Positions 33,199-45,799 of a stretch of DNA of 64,000 bases are shown here, piece after piece (position 1 is the stretch's first letter; every line of letters begins with the position of its first letter). The position numbers were made by a program, and so were the translations under genes. Origin of the DNA: Porites lobata (Eukaryota; Cnidaria; Anthozoa; Scleractinia; Poritidae); NCBI GenBank assembly GCA_942486035.1, contig CALNXK010000009.1, positions 855,001 to 919,000 on the forward strand, written 5' to 3'. The notes under the pieces are model-generated. The model was not told the DNA's origin and searched no databases. It worked only from the letters and a program-made list of their open reading frames with translations.

Positions 33199-36100
33199 AT
33201 GCACGAATTTATGGGAGAGTGGTTGGAGAGAAATAAGCTATCAAAATTACAGCCTGTATTTCAAGGTATGTTTTAAAGATTCAAACAAATGAGCGTATAG
33301 TGCGTACTGCTAATGGAGGATTTTTTTGCAATACAAACAAAGAAATATTCCTTCAGCCTAGTTTAATAATAACACAACTTAAACAGACTTAGCCTGTGCA
33401 CAGACGGGGACGGCTGTACACGGGCTGAAATAGACTGTATATAAAAACGGATACATGGCACTTTATAAGGCCACCAGTCTGAATGTCATAGTCCGACCGA
33501 GATAGCTAACCGATCAGATTGCTTGAATAACCAAGATCAGTGAAATAGACATTCAGACTAGTGTTCTTATAAAGTGCTCTAAGGCGATTCAGAGTTTTTT
33601 CTTCCTTTTCGTTTTCAAATGTATTGTTAATGTTTTAACTACAAACATGTATTATCTTTCTCTCAATAAACTCTAGAAAACGTTTCTAAAAGTTCTGAAA
33701 ACGTCTCATTTTGCTATTGTACGGAAATCACCACTGCCCTCAAAATTAAAGATGTATCCAAAAAAACTTATATGAGGTCGATCAGGAGCTCGGCGTTGGG
33801 GAATTGTCTCCCTTTGCGTGCCCGGGGGTGGGGAATAGACCAATAGAAAAGAAAAAGATTGCAATCCCATTAAAAGGTCAAACTGAACCACGCATTAGTA
33901 AACGTATACCGAATTAGTATCCAGGAAGGTATGTGAATGTTAATGATTTACCTATACCTATACCTATACACCAACAAGGCTTATTAATTCTGACCCTCAA
34001 TAACTACTAATAACTTTGGTGATCTTCACATGTCCCATCTGCTAGTTCTGTCTTATTATCCCGTTATTACACCGGCTGACAGTGGAGTCGATAAGCTCGG
34101 CAGGGTAGTGCAGCTGTAAAAATGTGGACTTTAATGATGAAGATATGATAAATTGATTTCGTGATTTTTTTTCCAGATGACTATCTTCCTAATGACCCTT
34201 ACACGAACTACTTGCTGTGTCCGCACTTTCACTTTAGTGGGACGTTTCTAGCAGATGCTCACACTGGTAATAATAAAAATTCCAACTTCAACCCTGAGAA
34301 GTTCAGCCAATCCGACATGGCATGGAACCCCAGAGGAAGCGGAGGGTGGAGCGTAACTGCCAATGTGACCGGGATTTGCTATACCAACGGAGACTGGGTC
34401 GAGTATGGAGGAGAAGATAATACCAACGATGATCCAATATTGGGAGCTCCTGTACTGGGTAAGAAGGGCCCTAGGAACTTACTGTATGGATTGTGAGATT
34501 CACACTGATTCACAGCGTAACATTAAACAAGATTCATCATCATGCATGGAGGACAAATGTCTCCCATATTCCATAGATACCCAAAATATTCAGTTTAATA
34601 ATGAGTACTGAAATTTTGATTACAAAGAAAGAACAACCGTTCTTATGCCACAAGTTGATGAAATGTTGTTGCAAAAAATTCAATTCTGGCCGCCGGGGGG
34701 TACCCGTTTTTTTCCTCGTAAGATACCAATGTATCTAAAATGTACTTGAAATTACCTTGAAACAGAATACCATTTACCCAAAAACAGTTTGTCAGGGCAC
34801 TGAGACTCCTAGTCTTCCTCGCAGCCGTTTTTAGTGTCGCCACGCAATGCTCCTCCCCACAACTTTATTGACGTTTCTGGGGAGGAGCGTTGCGTGACGA
34901 TACTAAACGGCTGCGAGGGAAACTATGAGTCTCCAGTCTGTCCAACCTTTTATAACTTTATAAATCGGAATATTTTTAACGACAGGCTAATGACGTGAGT
35001 GTCAAAGACAAGGCAAGACAATATATATATTTAGTAAAATCCAACTAGTTGTCTATTATCAATGCTGCGTTCTGATTGGTTGAGCGACTACCAAGCTACT
35101 TGTTATAGCCCACTAGCAGCAAAAAGCTCCGACCTTGAAAACCAAAACAATGGCAGCTGAATCGCGTTTTGATAGCTAAAGTTGTTTTGTCTTGACATTT
35201 TTGATCAACTTGTTTGACTTTACTAAAAACTATTATTCCTCTCGCCCTCGTGGCCTCTTAGTCAATAGCCCATTCGGCCTTCGGCCTCATGGGTTATTGA
35301 CTCAAAGCCCATTCGGGCTCGAGGAGTAATTGTTATAAAGCTATTCAAATGAAGAAAAGTTTCGGAAATGTTCAATGTGGCCAGTATTGAAATACTTATA
35401 AAAAGAATCTTTTATTAAAGTCAGTGTAAGATTAAGAAAATTTCTAGTACCAAACTGCTTTTCTTATTCGTCAGATGGTGGGAACAAGACGTCTGCAAAG
35501 CTGGTAGACCTTGACACTGAGGTTGAATTGTATTATTGTGAAATGTGGGGTTGGAGAATTCGAATCGGGGATTTGTTTTCCGCTGATTATACTCCAATAC
35601 CACCTCAGTACCTGTGGAAGAAAAAGATTGCCAAAGAAGGGGAGAAAACTAATAGTACTGCTTTTGGTGTAGCTTATCAGTCGGTGCTATCAAACATTTC
35701 ATGGATAGACAATGGAAACGGCTCCCCGTTTATCCAGAAGCTTCGAAGGGCGATGAAACAAGATAACATTTCCTGCAAAGATCTTTCTATACGTTTTAAT
35801 CTTGATATGTACGAGACCTATTCAAGAAAAAACACCTTTACAACGGGACGCATAACGGGTATAAGCTTTCTTCCGTCTTTTTATTTTAATTTTAATTTTC
35901 TCACGGTATGTCACTGGTTCCACATTCGGGCCATTTATACGGGATCAATTAAGCCGCCGCTTACTTAAGACGCGAACATCCCGTCTAAATGGTACAAAAT
36001 CTACGTTCACGACTTATTCAACCCATGGCTAGAGAGGAGTTTTGGGCTGGGCTTATCCTAGCCGAGGCTTACCTTGGACGTGAAAGTGTTCGTATAAATG

Positions 36101-39100
36101 TCCTCAAACGTTGTCGGCGGCTTGACGAGGCCGTGAATAATTTTTGCGCATGCTCTATTTTCAGTTATATCCTAGACCTTCATGGCCGAGAGACGCGCAC
36201 TGTAGTGTCGGGGAAATGACCTGCTGCACGAGAGAGCCAGAAATTCGTCTAAACTCAGCACCTAATCCATCGCCGGAACATCTCTTTCAAACCACTCGAT
36301 TGATCGCTGACGAACTTTTCAACGAGGTTTTCACAACAGCCCAAGACTAATCTTGACCGAAATAATAATTTAAAACGAAAAACTAAGACAGTGTTAAAAA
36401 TACGGCGACTTTCCTGACCGAAGCCAATCGTTTCTCATTTTTGCTCGCTCGAGCAATTGTTGAATATTACGCGAGGCACCAAAACAAACTACGTCACTGA
36501 TCGGGCCGGTCTGATGGCGAAGTAAGCCGTGAACCAGTTCGTGTCTTATGTAAGTCCTACAAGTATAAATGGTTCTTTTCACGTCTTATGAAAGCCGTGG
36601 CCAGAGTAAGCCGCGGCTTATTTTTTCTCTTATAAACGGCCCTGATATCTTAGGCCCCGTCAACACCAATGCGTTTTCGCTTAAAATGCACACATTTGAC
36701 TCTGAAAAGCCCCGTGGGGACGAGCCAATAAAGTATGTATGTATGTATGTATGTATTTCGATGCGTTTAGAACTTCCATCCACACTAATAAGCTGAGCGT
36801 TTTCATCGAAAACGCATCGATTTGAAAACTCTTTTGAAAGTGGCTCAAAACTAAACCGCATACATATCCTCAGAGTGGACGGTCGAAAACGGTCTGAAAA
36901 CGCTTCAAAGTGAAAACGATGATAAAAAATATCGCAGGCGCATGTGTTTGTAGCATATGCTTAGAGTTATACTTACGTCACAACTTGCAATTCTATCGTT
37001 TTCGAACGTTTTAGTGTGGACGGTGAAAAACGTATCAAAACGGTAGTGTGAACGCGAATCCATCGATGCGTTTTCGATGTCAACGAAAACGTATACTTTT
37101 GAAAACGCATTATGTGGACAGGAACTTAGTTAGTTTCTTCCTTTTCTTTTCCAGCCATCATTACTCGGTAACACTGTCTTCTAGGATTGTAATACAACTG
37201 ACACTTATATAAAAGTAGATCATCGCAGTTATAGACGCAACTTTTGCAGTTGCGAAAAGAAAGCCTAAAAAAAAAATAGAATAAAATTCAGGCTTGTACG
37301 GGATTCGAACCCTTGACCTCTGCGATGCCGTTGCAATCGGCTCTTACCACTGAGCCTATAGCCACTTTGTGAGTTTACAACATGTCCGTAGACTTGAAGA
37401 ATGAAATTGAATGCATGGAATTTTCACAGCAGAAGTAATAACTTCTTGTTGCTAATAGTTTTGAAAGAATAACAGTTTAGCTTTTAACACTTGCTGCCTG
37501 TTCACGCATTATTGTTTATGACTCATTTATTTCGCAGGCACAATAGGTTTGTTGGGTGTCAAGTCTCCAAAATTCGTTACTCACGGTCGTATGCTGAAGT
37601 CATTGTCGACTCAACTTCAAGATGCACCGTTTTATGTGGATCAAGCGAAAAGAAAGGTGTTTGTGGACTTTGGAAACAGTTTACCAATTGATGGAGATGG
37701 AAACTGGGACACAGAGGTCCTGGATACTTTATTTTTGGCTGTGCCTAAGAACACAAATCCAGCGCTTAACTGTTTTGATGATTTCCTATGGCTGGGTTAT
37801 ATTAAATACAGGTCACCAAACTGGTATACCAACACTGCCGGAGTCCAGGTTTTCCCATCATATGGCACTTTTTCATCAGATGATATGGACACAATTAACA
37901 ACAAACCATTGGTTGTCGCTAAGGTATTACTCAATGTACATGATTATACATGTAACAGATAAAAATGGCAAACATCGCTTTGGACTTTTCTTTGTATTTA
38001 AATCCAGCATAAAATTATTCAGGAATCAGTGCTAAAAAATGCTGTAAGCAATACGTGGTTTGCCAAAAAAAGCTTCCCGTTGCGTGGTCTAAGACAGCTT
38101 CCTTTCTAAAAATAGCGTTTTATGGATTAGGGAGACTGATGACTCAGTGGGGTTAAGTTGTTTTTGTCTCATTTTTACACAAATAGAAATATGACAGAAA
38201 AGGGGCCATTTGGTACTTATTTTTGCTTAAGAACAAGCTGCATAAAGCATAACCAAAATATTGCTTATTCTCGCTTTTAAACTTCTGGTAGCTCAAGTCA
38301 AAAACTATGGGCGGATTTAGGGGTTGGCCGAGTGCACTATGGTCACAAGACACCTGTCCACTGTTTACCCAGCACACGCTTTTGGACAGAAACTAAAACG
38401 ACTTTTATTTTTAGACTCTTGAAAATACTGCTTGTACTGAGCACTGATAGAGTTTCTCACCGTACCTGTCCATCCTCGTTGTCGGTCCTCTTTGAAAAAA
38501 TTTTAACGCCTATGTTAATTTGTAGGTTAAAGGTACTTTGCCAAACTTAGACTGCAAGAAAATAGTGTTAGCGGAAGCTAAAGATGGTCAAGCTATTCAT
38601 CCATACGACAAATGGGCTTTTCGAAAAAACCCTTCTGAGCAAGCTACTGTGAAGATCTTTGCAACAAAGTTTGGAAAACCTTTTAGTAACGCAGTTGTGA
38701 TCCTGGAACCTTGCAATGTTAATTGTCCCAGATATATCGAAGAGGGACCATCAGTCGGTCAACCGCCTTTGCCTGAAGTATCGCGCCATGCTGTCACTGA
38801 TTGCAATGGGATCGCAGAGTACAACATATCAACAATAGATCCTAAGAATAACAGGAGCTTCATCGACGGGCAGATCTACCTTTTTAGATACTCCCTCCTC
38901 GATCATGATCAAAAGCTGAGAGACTGCTTGGACATGTGCATAAACGATCCTTACAAGTTACTTAATTCGCTGGTGTTATTCGAGTGTTTGACGATTATAC
39001 TATTGATGGCGAGCCAACCTGGTTAGATCATGTGTATCCTATATTCAAGCAATACGCCGATCTGTATCCAGTGATGACTGAAAACTTCGTAGATTTAGGG

Positions 39101-42100
39101 AATTACCATGAAGTTATAAATTATCGTCACAGGATCCTAGTATGTCTCGAGTTACCTGAATCACATCCAAACTACATGCCTATTACACGAGACCTGTCGA
39201 AGCCCAAGCGCGATGTTATCCTGAGATGGCTTAAACAGAAAAATCCACTTGTTGGTAATCCAAAAAGCTTGTACACGGTGGAACAACTCCGTGAAGACCT
39301 ACAGATTGCACTTCAGCTGGAACATTCAACTATTCCACCATACTTAACTGCTTGGGCCTCCATCAAGAAGAGCTACAACCAGGAGGTGAAAAATATCTTG
39401 AGAGACATAGTGATCCAAGAAATGATGCATATGGCTCTTGTTGCCAACATAATCAACGCTGTTGGAGGAAAACCATCTTTTTATTCAGAAGACTTTATCC
39501 CCCACTACCCATCAAGACTTCCCGGTGGTGTACACCCTGATTTGGTAGTTCCAGTGGAGAAGATCTCCCTTGCGTTAATAAGGAATATTTTTATGACAAT
39601 TGAGCAGCCAGAGTATGAGCTACAAGACAAGCTGGTACATATTTGGGAATATGTTAACCGTACTAGATCCAGTCATTGTCGGACGAATGGCAAAGGGACA
39701 GGCTGCTTGAAAGAAGACAAGAACAACTATCTTGGCCATTGTCACCATCCATCTGATCTGGAGGACATCGCAAGGTCTGGTATACGAGGTGAGCCTTGAG
39801 GACCCATTGTTACACTGTACTTGATCATGAGATGGGCACTTTCATTTATAGACTATGTTGGTGAGTGCCCCTTTGAAGGGTAACATTTTTCAACAATTTG
39901 GTTTTTAAATCAGTCTGCTAGTGAACTTCATAATTTTATCAGACACGTTCCTACTTAGACGTTTTTACACTTATCTATTGGGTCAGCCAATTATATGACG
40001 TCAAAATGACGTACCATTGTTTCACTCTTATAGGCTACATTGTAGATCTGATATGAAATAATGATAACTCTAGAAAAACGTGTATCGCAGAACCTCGTGA
40101 AACTAAGGTTAAGGGCCGGCAGAAAAAAAAACTAAAAACGGACTATCAAAAAGTAGTACCCTGGACCGCTTTATCATTAGGCAGAGTCCTTACCTTACCA
40201 CTTAACTACGATACGTAACAAATAAAATACTGGGGAAAAAAAACATTATAAGCACTTTTCATTAAAGACTCTGTCGGAATGCTCCGTTTAAAGGTGGTCG
40301 AGCCGCCTTTCAGGAAAAATAGGCAGCGTTTTGATCGTATAAAGGCCAACTTTAAACTCATTTCATCGCATTTGAAACTTACGTACGTACCCCTTACTGA
40401 GACGATAAACTCGTTTGCAAGACAAATGCCGGTTATCTTACCTCTGTTTCGCTCTTATTCTGAGGCTGATTGTCCAAATCGCTTCCTTGTTTTCTTTAAT
40501 GAACTTCTGCTATCGAAATTCAACGCCAGAATAATTGCTTGACCGCTTCGAAAATATAACTTTTCGTCCTAATTCAAGCTCCAGTTGTTTCACAAACTGG
40601 TTTCATAAGTTGATGTTTCTTTAGCCAGGCAATCATAATCGTTACACGCAAAAGCTGTCACACGTTCTCCACCTTACAGTTTTTCCACTAAAGGTTTAGC
40701 GACAAAATACAGCACCAGTTGTTAAAATATCGTAAAATTCCAAAAATAAGCCCCTCCATGTACATAACAAGCCCCTCCAAATATAAGCCCTCCAAATTTC
40801 CCTCCGTAGATAAGCCCCTCCGAATATAAGTCCCTCCAAAAATATGCCCCTCAAAAAGGGCCTTTGAAAAATATAAGCCCCGGGGCTTATTTTCGGAATT
40901 GTACGGTACTCAGTGATACTACACATCAAATGTATATTTTATAAAAAGCACTTCATTTTAGTGTCAATGTATTTAGCACAAGTACTAATTTAGGACTCTA
41001 TTTTAGACCCCCACTGGAGACGGGACCGTCATTTTGCGTGGTCATCTGAGCTACGCGAAACACTCATTATAGGCACTAAAGTACTAATTGGGGATACTAT
41101 ATTGACGTGCACTGCTGGAAACGGGACGCTGATTTTACGCGGTCAACCGTTAAATGTACTTTAAACTAAACCAACAAATAAGGTTTTTATTTTTAATTTC
41201 AGGTCACCTATCTGCTGCAATGGAACGGTCGCGTCAAGTCATGGCAAATAAGAAAATGGGGAAACAGGTATTGTGGTCGCTAGAGAAGTGATTACTAAGA
41301 AAGAGAGCGCAATTTCTCGCTCCTTGTTATGTGGTAGCTTGTGTGGGAAATCTGTTACCACCAGCTAACCTCCCTTCTTTACCACGAAGGCTGGTGATTA
41401 TAAAAATGGAAGGGCTCAAACACGTGACCGCTTTAATTGGGTTCATCAAATACGATAATGTAACATTGTCATACTGAAGATTAATCTATAATGTTTTAAG
41501 TACATGGGTATGGCTTAGGAGTCCTGCTGGGTTGAAGCAAAGTTGACACTTGTTCTTAGTTGTATTTGGCAAAAATCACCCGTGTTCTTCTGAAATTGAC
41601 TTGTTTCTTTTAATCTTTATCTCAATGTATTCAGCTCCCTGGTAAAGAAAGTAGCAAATTTGGACATCACTATAACACAATTGGTAATTTTTACCATCAC
41701 ATCTTGAAAGTCCTTGGAAATTTGACAGATTGTGGAAATAATAACAGCATCTTTACAGGAAACATGAGTAAACAGGTTACAACTCGCTGGCATCTTAAAA
41801 AGCACGATAACATTTCAGTCTACGACTACCACTCTGCCGTTGACGCCATTTACACGATTATTGACCAGGGTGAAGGAAGCAATCCTTGTAACCCCATTAC
41901 TAAGGATGAACTGGGTCAAAAGGATCTTTCTCATTACTTCATGTTTCAATCAATTGCTGAGGAGAGAGGGATTCAAGTGGTCAAGGCGAATAAAAAAACT
42001 GCTGATGCTGCGGTTTTGGGTGAACCGCCGAAGGTACGTTGTACGAGGCAAGAAAATAAAGATGGGATATAGGGAGGATGGATTGACCAAGCTTTTCTGT

Positions 42101-43499
42101 CTTAAGAGAAGGAAGGGTGGCAACTCTCCTTGTTCGCTTTATGCTAGGAACGGAACCATTGTAAGCTCAAAGCAGATGAGCCCTTTAGTTCAGATTCACT
42201 TACTTAATTCACTTCAGCGGAAATCAATTCAATATGGCGGCAAAAATCGGAACGAAGCATTTTAGCCACTGTTTTATTGATATTTGCTTCAAGTTTTCCT
42301 TTCCAGATGCCTTTTATGCAAAAAATGTCATGAATGCTTCTGTTTTATGAATCAACGAAAAGCCCGTTTCCCCCCAAACTTGGCAGGATCTTTCGTAAGG
42401 TAATAACAAAGAAACGTGTGGTTGGGAGAAGACACTCATGCAAATGACGAAATGTTCCAGTCCCTGGAAGTTAATTTTTAGTCCTACTGCAATAATTTCA
42501 AGGATTTTTCAACTAAGGTCTTCCCCAACCACAGAAAACTTACTTTTATTTATCTTAATATATGCACGTTTTTGCTTTTAGATTTCTTTGAACTATTAAG
42601 GAGAAAGATGCAAATTATAATATTAGGCGTAGGTTAATGATTAACTCGAAAAACCCAAAAGGAGGTCTCTGACACACAAAAAACGTTTTTTTGGTGTACC
42701 ATTTAAGTTTGTCATTAATATTCTGAAGCTTTTAACGTATCCAGGGACATACTATGTACAGTGTTTTCCATTTAAAATGACCAAAATTAGCCTGGGCAGG
42801 TACCTTAATGTGTAAATTGCTCTGGACATCACATTTGGAGTGTTCAGAATATCATGTCCCTCTTCAGTGTAGTGCTATCTAGCTGGTATGTCTTTCAACT
42901 TACCAAATTTTTTCAGAAAGAGCCAGGTTATTCTATCCTTTTGCGGAACCTTCAACTGCGGTATGGGTAGCAATGTTTCTTATAGATAGGATTTTACTCG
43001 CAGTCGAACTGTAGCAACATTTTCAGTCTGCGTCCTGTGAAAGATATTGATGTAAGCGAATTTTTATGGCCCGTTCAATCAAGTTCATTGTTTTTTATCT
43101 CCCACATCCCTAATGTTTTACGCTCTAAAAAGATTACTGATGATAATTGTGGTTTACCCTCAATAGCCTTGCAACGGCAGCTACTACTTCAATGGTTCCA
43201 AGATAAGCTTTGATCCCGAAGGTGTTTGGCCAATGAGTCCTAATCCCCAGCTGTCGGATTATACGCCCGGCTCAAAAGCGTACAGGCAAGCTGTATTGTT
43301 CAACAAAGCGTATACCAAGTTGCTCAAATCTCTGGAAAACACCTTTAACGGCAACCCTGACGAGGGACTGGAGAATGCTATCGGCCTTATGTACGCAGTT
43401 GAGCTTCACTTGAAAAATCTGTTACGCATGCCTGTTGACGACAATGGTGACCCAGATATTGGGCCTAACGCTGGTCCAACTTTTGACTTTACACCGTAA
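33199..43499 (+). CDS. VioB/RebD-like protein (iminophenyl-pyruvate dimer synthase family), eight exons, one frameshift
   Basis: Exons: 33199-33265, 34177-34458, 35475-35858, 37538-37923, 38526-39788, 41203-41267, 41635-42033, 43167-43499. All introns are GT-AG and phases agree (1, 1, 1, 0, 1, 0, 0) if one missing base is allowed in exon 5. The ATG at 33199 is the first after an in-frame stop. The product is ~1,059 residues; bacterial VioB is ~1,000. The N-terminal CPHFHFSGTFLADAHTGNN and MAWNP match the VioB start region. Later come YPVMTENFVDLGNY, YMPITRDLSKPKR and a C-terminal ferritin-like domain: LQLEHSTIPPYL (~635), IQEMMHMALVANII (ExxH, ~672), IDQGEGSN (~893), LSHYFMF (~915). VioB and RebD couple two indole-pyruvate imines from tryptophan into pigment precursors. 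The coral substrate is unknown. No signal peptide or membrane segment is seen. Confidence 0.85.
34802..34933. mobile_element. Palindromic MITE in an intron of the VioB-like gene
   Basis: GAGACTCCTAGTCTTCCTCG at the left and its near-complement at the right; the core AACGGCTGCGAGG and GGGGAGGAGC also pair. About 132 bases with a small loop. It lies between exons 2 and 3. Target duplication not resolved. Confidence 0.75.
36653..37125. mobile_element. Non-autonomous element with AATGCGTTTTCG ends
   Basis: GGCCCCGTCAACACCAATGC at the left pairs with GCATTATGTGGACAGGAAC at the right. AAACGCATCGAT and ATCGATGCGTTTTCG subterminal motifs occur inside both ends. A (GTAT)5 microsatellite lies at ~36735-36757. 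It sits in the intron between exons 3 and 4 of the VioB-like gene. Confidence 0.65.
37291..37363 (-). repeat. tRNA-like sequence (SINE head or tRNA pseudogene)
   Basis: A 73-base tRNA-length segment with an A box (TAGGCTCAGTGGTAAGAGC) and a perfect B box (GGTTCGAATCC). D- and T-arms fold, but only the outer four pairs of the acceptor stem form and the anticodon loop (GCAACGG) lacks the usual U33. So it is a pol III promoter-bearing relic, not a working tRNA gene. Confidence 0.65.
38526..39788 (+). CDS. Exon 5 of the VioB-like gene (start of ferritin-like domain), with frameshift
   Basis: Begins after TTTGTAG with VKGTLPNLDCKK and runs through a beta-rich segment (HAVTDCNGIAEYNIS) to CINDPYKLLNSLV at ~38970. 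There coding passes to another frame, resuming RVFDDYTIDGEPTWLDHVYP. One added base restores the frame and also makes the exon length (1,264) fit the phase-1 donor at 39788/39789, independent evidence for a single-base deletion. The second part carries the first ferritin-like helix pair with Glu in LQLEHST and ExxH in QEMMH. Confidence 0.85.
39900..41202. repeat. Intron 5 of the VioB-like gene, with an AAGCCCCTCC minisatellite at ~40740-40890
   Basis: Repeats of ATAAGCCCCTCCAAAT and variants occur about eight times at 40740-40890, on a near 16-20-base period. The plus-strand frame at 40279-40542 (87 codons) has no recognised homology. The rest looks like ordinary intron. Confidence 0.55.
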
Positions 43500-44209
43500 A
43501 GCGTTCTAGATTTGCACAGTGCCTTTGCTAAGTATATTCATTACTTAGATGATGAATTCATTCTGATTAATCTCATTTTGCTCGTGATTAGCTTTGTGTT
43601 GTAAAGGTAATGTTGTTAGCAGATTTCACTTTTAGACGTGTGTCTGTCTATGATCTTCTTGTAGGTTTTGCAATTTAACACTGTTCAGTTTGGAGTTTCA
43701 CTTGGCGTTTGAAGATTTCAGGTTGGTTACTATGTGTAGTGAACCAACATTAGTTTTTAAAGTTTGTTAACATTTAGAGACGCAGAAATTAGAACTTTTC
43801 GTGAGAGTTCCACGTGTTTTCATGAGAGTACACAGGACGCTGTGCAAGAGTGCTATGGCGTCTTGCTTGCGGTGCTCTCTAGCTAGTTTTCCCACGCTTG
43901 TACAATCAGTTTAAAAAGCTTGTTGCACGGTTGGGGTTTATGTTCGAACTTTTGAGCAAACAGTAGAGTTGTTGAAAAACTGTTAAAAAGTTGCCTAGTT
44001 TTCCAAGGTTGTATGATCATTTAACAAACAAATAAACCAACAAACAACAAAAACAGGTGTGCAATTGAGTATGTTATTTGAGTTTCTGAGCAAATAGTAG
44101 AGTTGGATAAGGGCTGTTAAAAAGTAATGTAGTTTTGGTGAGAAGTGCTTCCTTTCAATAAAGTTTACCAGTCACTATGTGACTTGACATTTATAACCAA
44201 TCAAGTCCT

Positions 44210-45790
44210 AGCTGTTTGTCTAGTCTTGAAGTGAACAAAGCTTCAGGCCCAGACGAAATTCCAGGAATCAGCTCACGAGATTACCCCTTCACTCTGTGAT
44301 CTTCGGTCAATTCTGAAATTGCTTAGACTAGGCTCCCTCTCGACAGAATGGAAATTGGCTAGCATAATCCCTGTATATAAGAAGGCCATTAAAAAATACG
44401 TCTAAGATTATCGACCAATCTCACTACTCTGCTTGGTCTCTAAAGTTACGGAGCGTTGTTTGTTTAATGCTATTAATGATCAAGTATATAGCCTGGTCGG
44501 CAGCTGCCAACATGGCTTCATGGCAAAGCGTTCGTGCGTTATGCAACTGGTCGAGGTGTTTGACCTTATTGGTTCCCAGTTGGATAAGGGGGAGGGGGGC
44601 GCAAGTGGAAATTATCTATTTAGATATGTCAAAGGCTTTTGATAAAGTGAGTCATCGCAAACTACTCACATTGCTACAAAAACACGGTTTTGGCGGGAAC
44701 TTACTGGCTTGGTCTGATTCTTACCTTCACAACCGTCTTCAGAGGGTAACCGAATTAGGAGTGTCTTCGAATGCACTCCCTGTAACTTCTCGAGTGCCCT
44801 AAGGTGCAATCTTAGGCCCTATACTGTTTCTCTTGTATGCAAACTCGCTGCCTGACGTTGTGAAATTAAGTCGAGTCGCCACCTTTGCCGATGACTTTAA
44901 GTTTTAAGCAACCGCGCCTCCTGGTCACCTTCTGTTGGCCTGGCCTTTAATGAATCGAACTGTAAAGTGCAACCTGATAACTAGGAAGCTCAATCCTGTA
45001 ATTGCCAGCCATGAACTGAATGAACATGCCCTTGGAAAATCCACTGCGGAAAAAGTACCTAGGTGTTGTCATTCTTGACAACCTCTCATGGGACAAACAG
45101 GTTTGTGCGGTCTGTTCAAAGTCTAACAGGATGTTAGGTTTCGTCCGGCGTAACACCAGGTGTATTAAGAACCTGTGAATAAGACGATCCATCTATTAAT
45201 CGTTAGTGAGGTCCCACCTTGGGTACCCAACACAAGTGTGGGCCCCTCAATCGATCGAACTGGTTTTCAAGATGGAGCGGATTCGGCGACGAGCTTCAAA
45301 ATACATCCTCAATCTTCCATTTCATTATCAACAATCATATAAGGATAGGCTTATTCAATTAAACCTGCTTCCCCTGACAAACTGACAAGAATATGTTGAC
45401 ATGGTATTCTTCTTTAAGGCCGTAACTGGGCGTGTTGAAATTAATCCAATTGTTACTCCTCGGATACGCGCTCCAACAAGAACCACTAGATACACTAGCA
45501 ATCCGGATACCACTTTATGTTCAATCACTGTAAAACAACAACCTTTAAAAGATCGTTTTTTAACAGAACTTGCAGAATTTGGAATGCTCTTACCGCAGAC
45601 CTTGGACTATCTGTTGCTTGTTCTTTAAGTTCTTTTAACGCTGTCCTTTACGGTTATTACAAACAAGCTCTTGTCGCTTCCTTCATCCCTGATCACCCTC
45701 GCTCTTTCAAATCTGTATGCTTGACCTGTAACGCTGCCCCTAATTTAGGACGGAACATCACTTGTTGTTTTGAGATGGTATTGTAGTTTT
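44210..45790 (+). pseudogene. LINE reverse-transcriptase relic
   Basis: Broken frames read VNKASGPDEIPGIS (RT domain start), DYRPISLLCLVSKVTERCLF, QHGFMAKRSCVMQLVEVFD, IIYLDMSKAFDKVSHRKLL, TSRVP-GAILGPILFLLYAN and ATFADDFKF (catalytic FADD). After these come the C-terminal part (EKVPRCCHS region, RPRTLKRSF-like segment and NRTCRIWNAL). This order is typical of a Jockey/CR1-type LINE. At least ten stops and several shifts make it inactive. It begins ~700 bases after the VioB-like stop codon. Confidence 0.85.
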
Positions 45791-45799
45791 TACATTTTT

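Noticed and set aside
35989..36350. Frames in intron 3 of the VioB-like gene
   Set aside because: No domain and inconsistent with the spliced frame; the exon 3 donor at 35858 and exon 4 acceptor at 37537 join correctly without them.
37291..37363. Functional tRNA gene
   Set aside because: Acceptor stem has only four pairs and the anticodon loop lacks U33; kept only as a tRNA-like relic.
38970..38990. A tiny intron to explain the frame change in the VioB-like gene
   Set aside because: Only one base needs to be added; there is no GT-AG pair at a workable distance and no lost residues.
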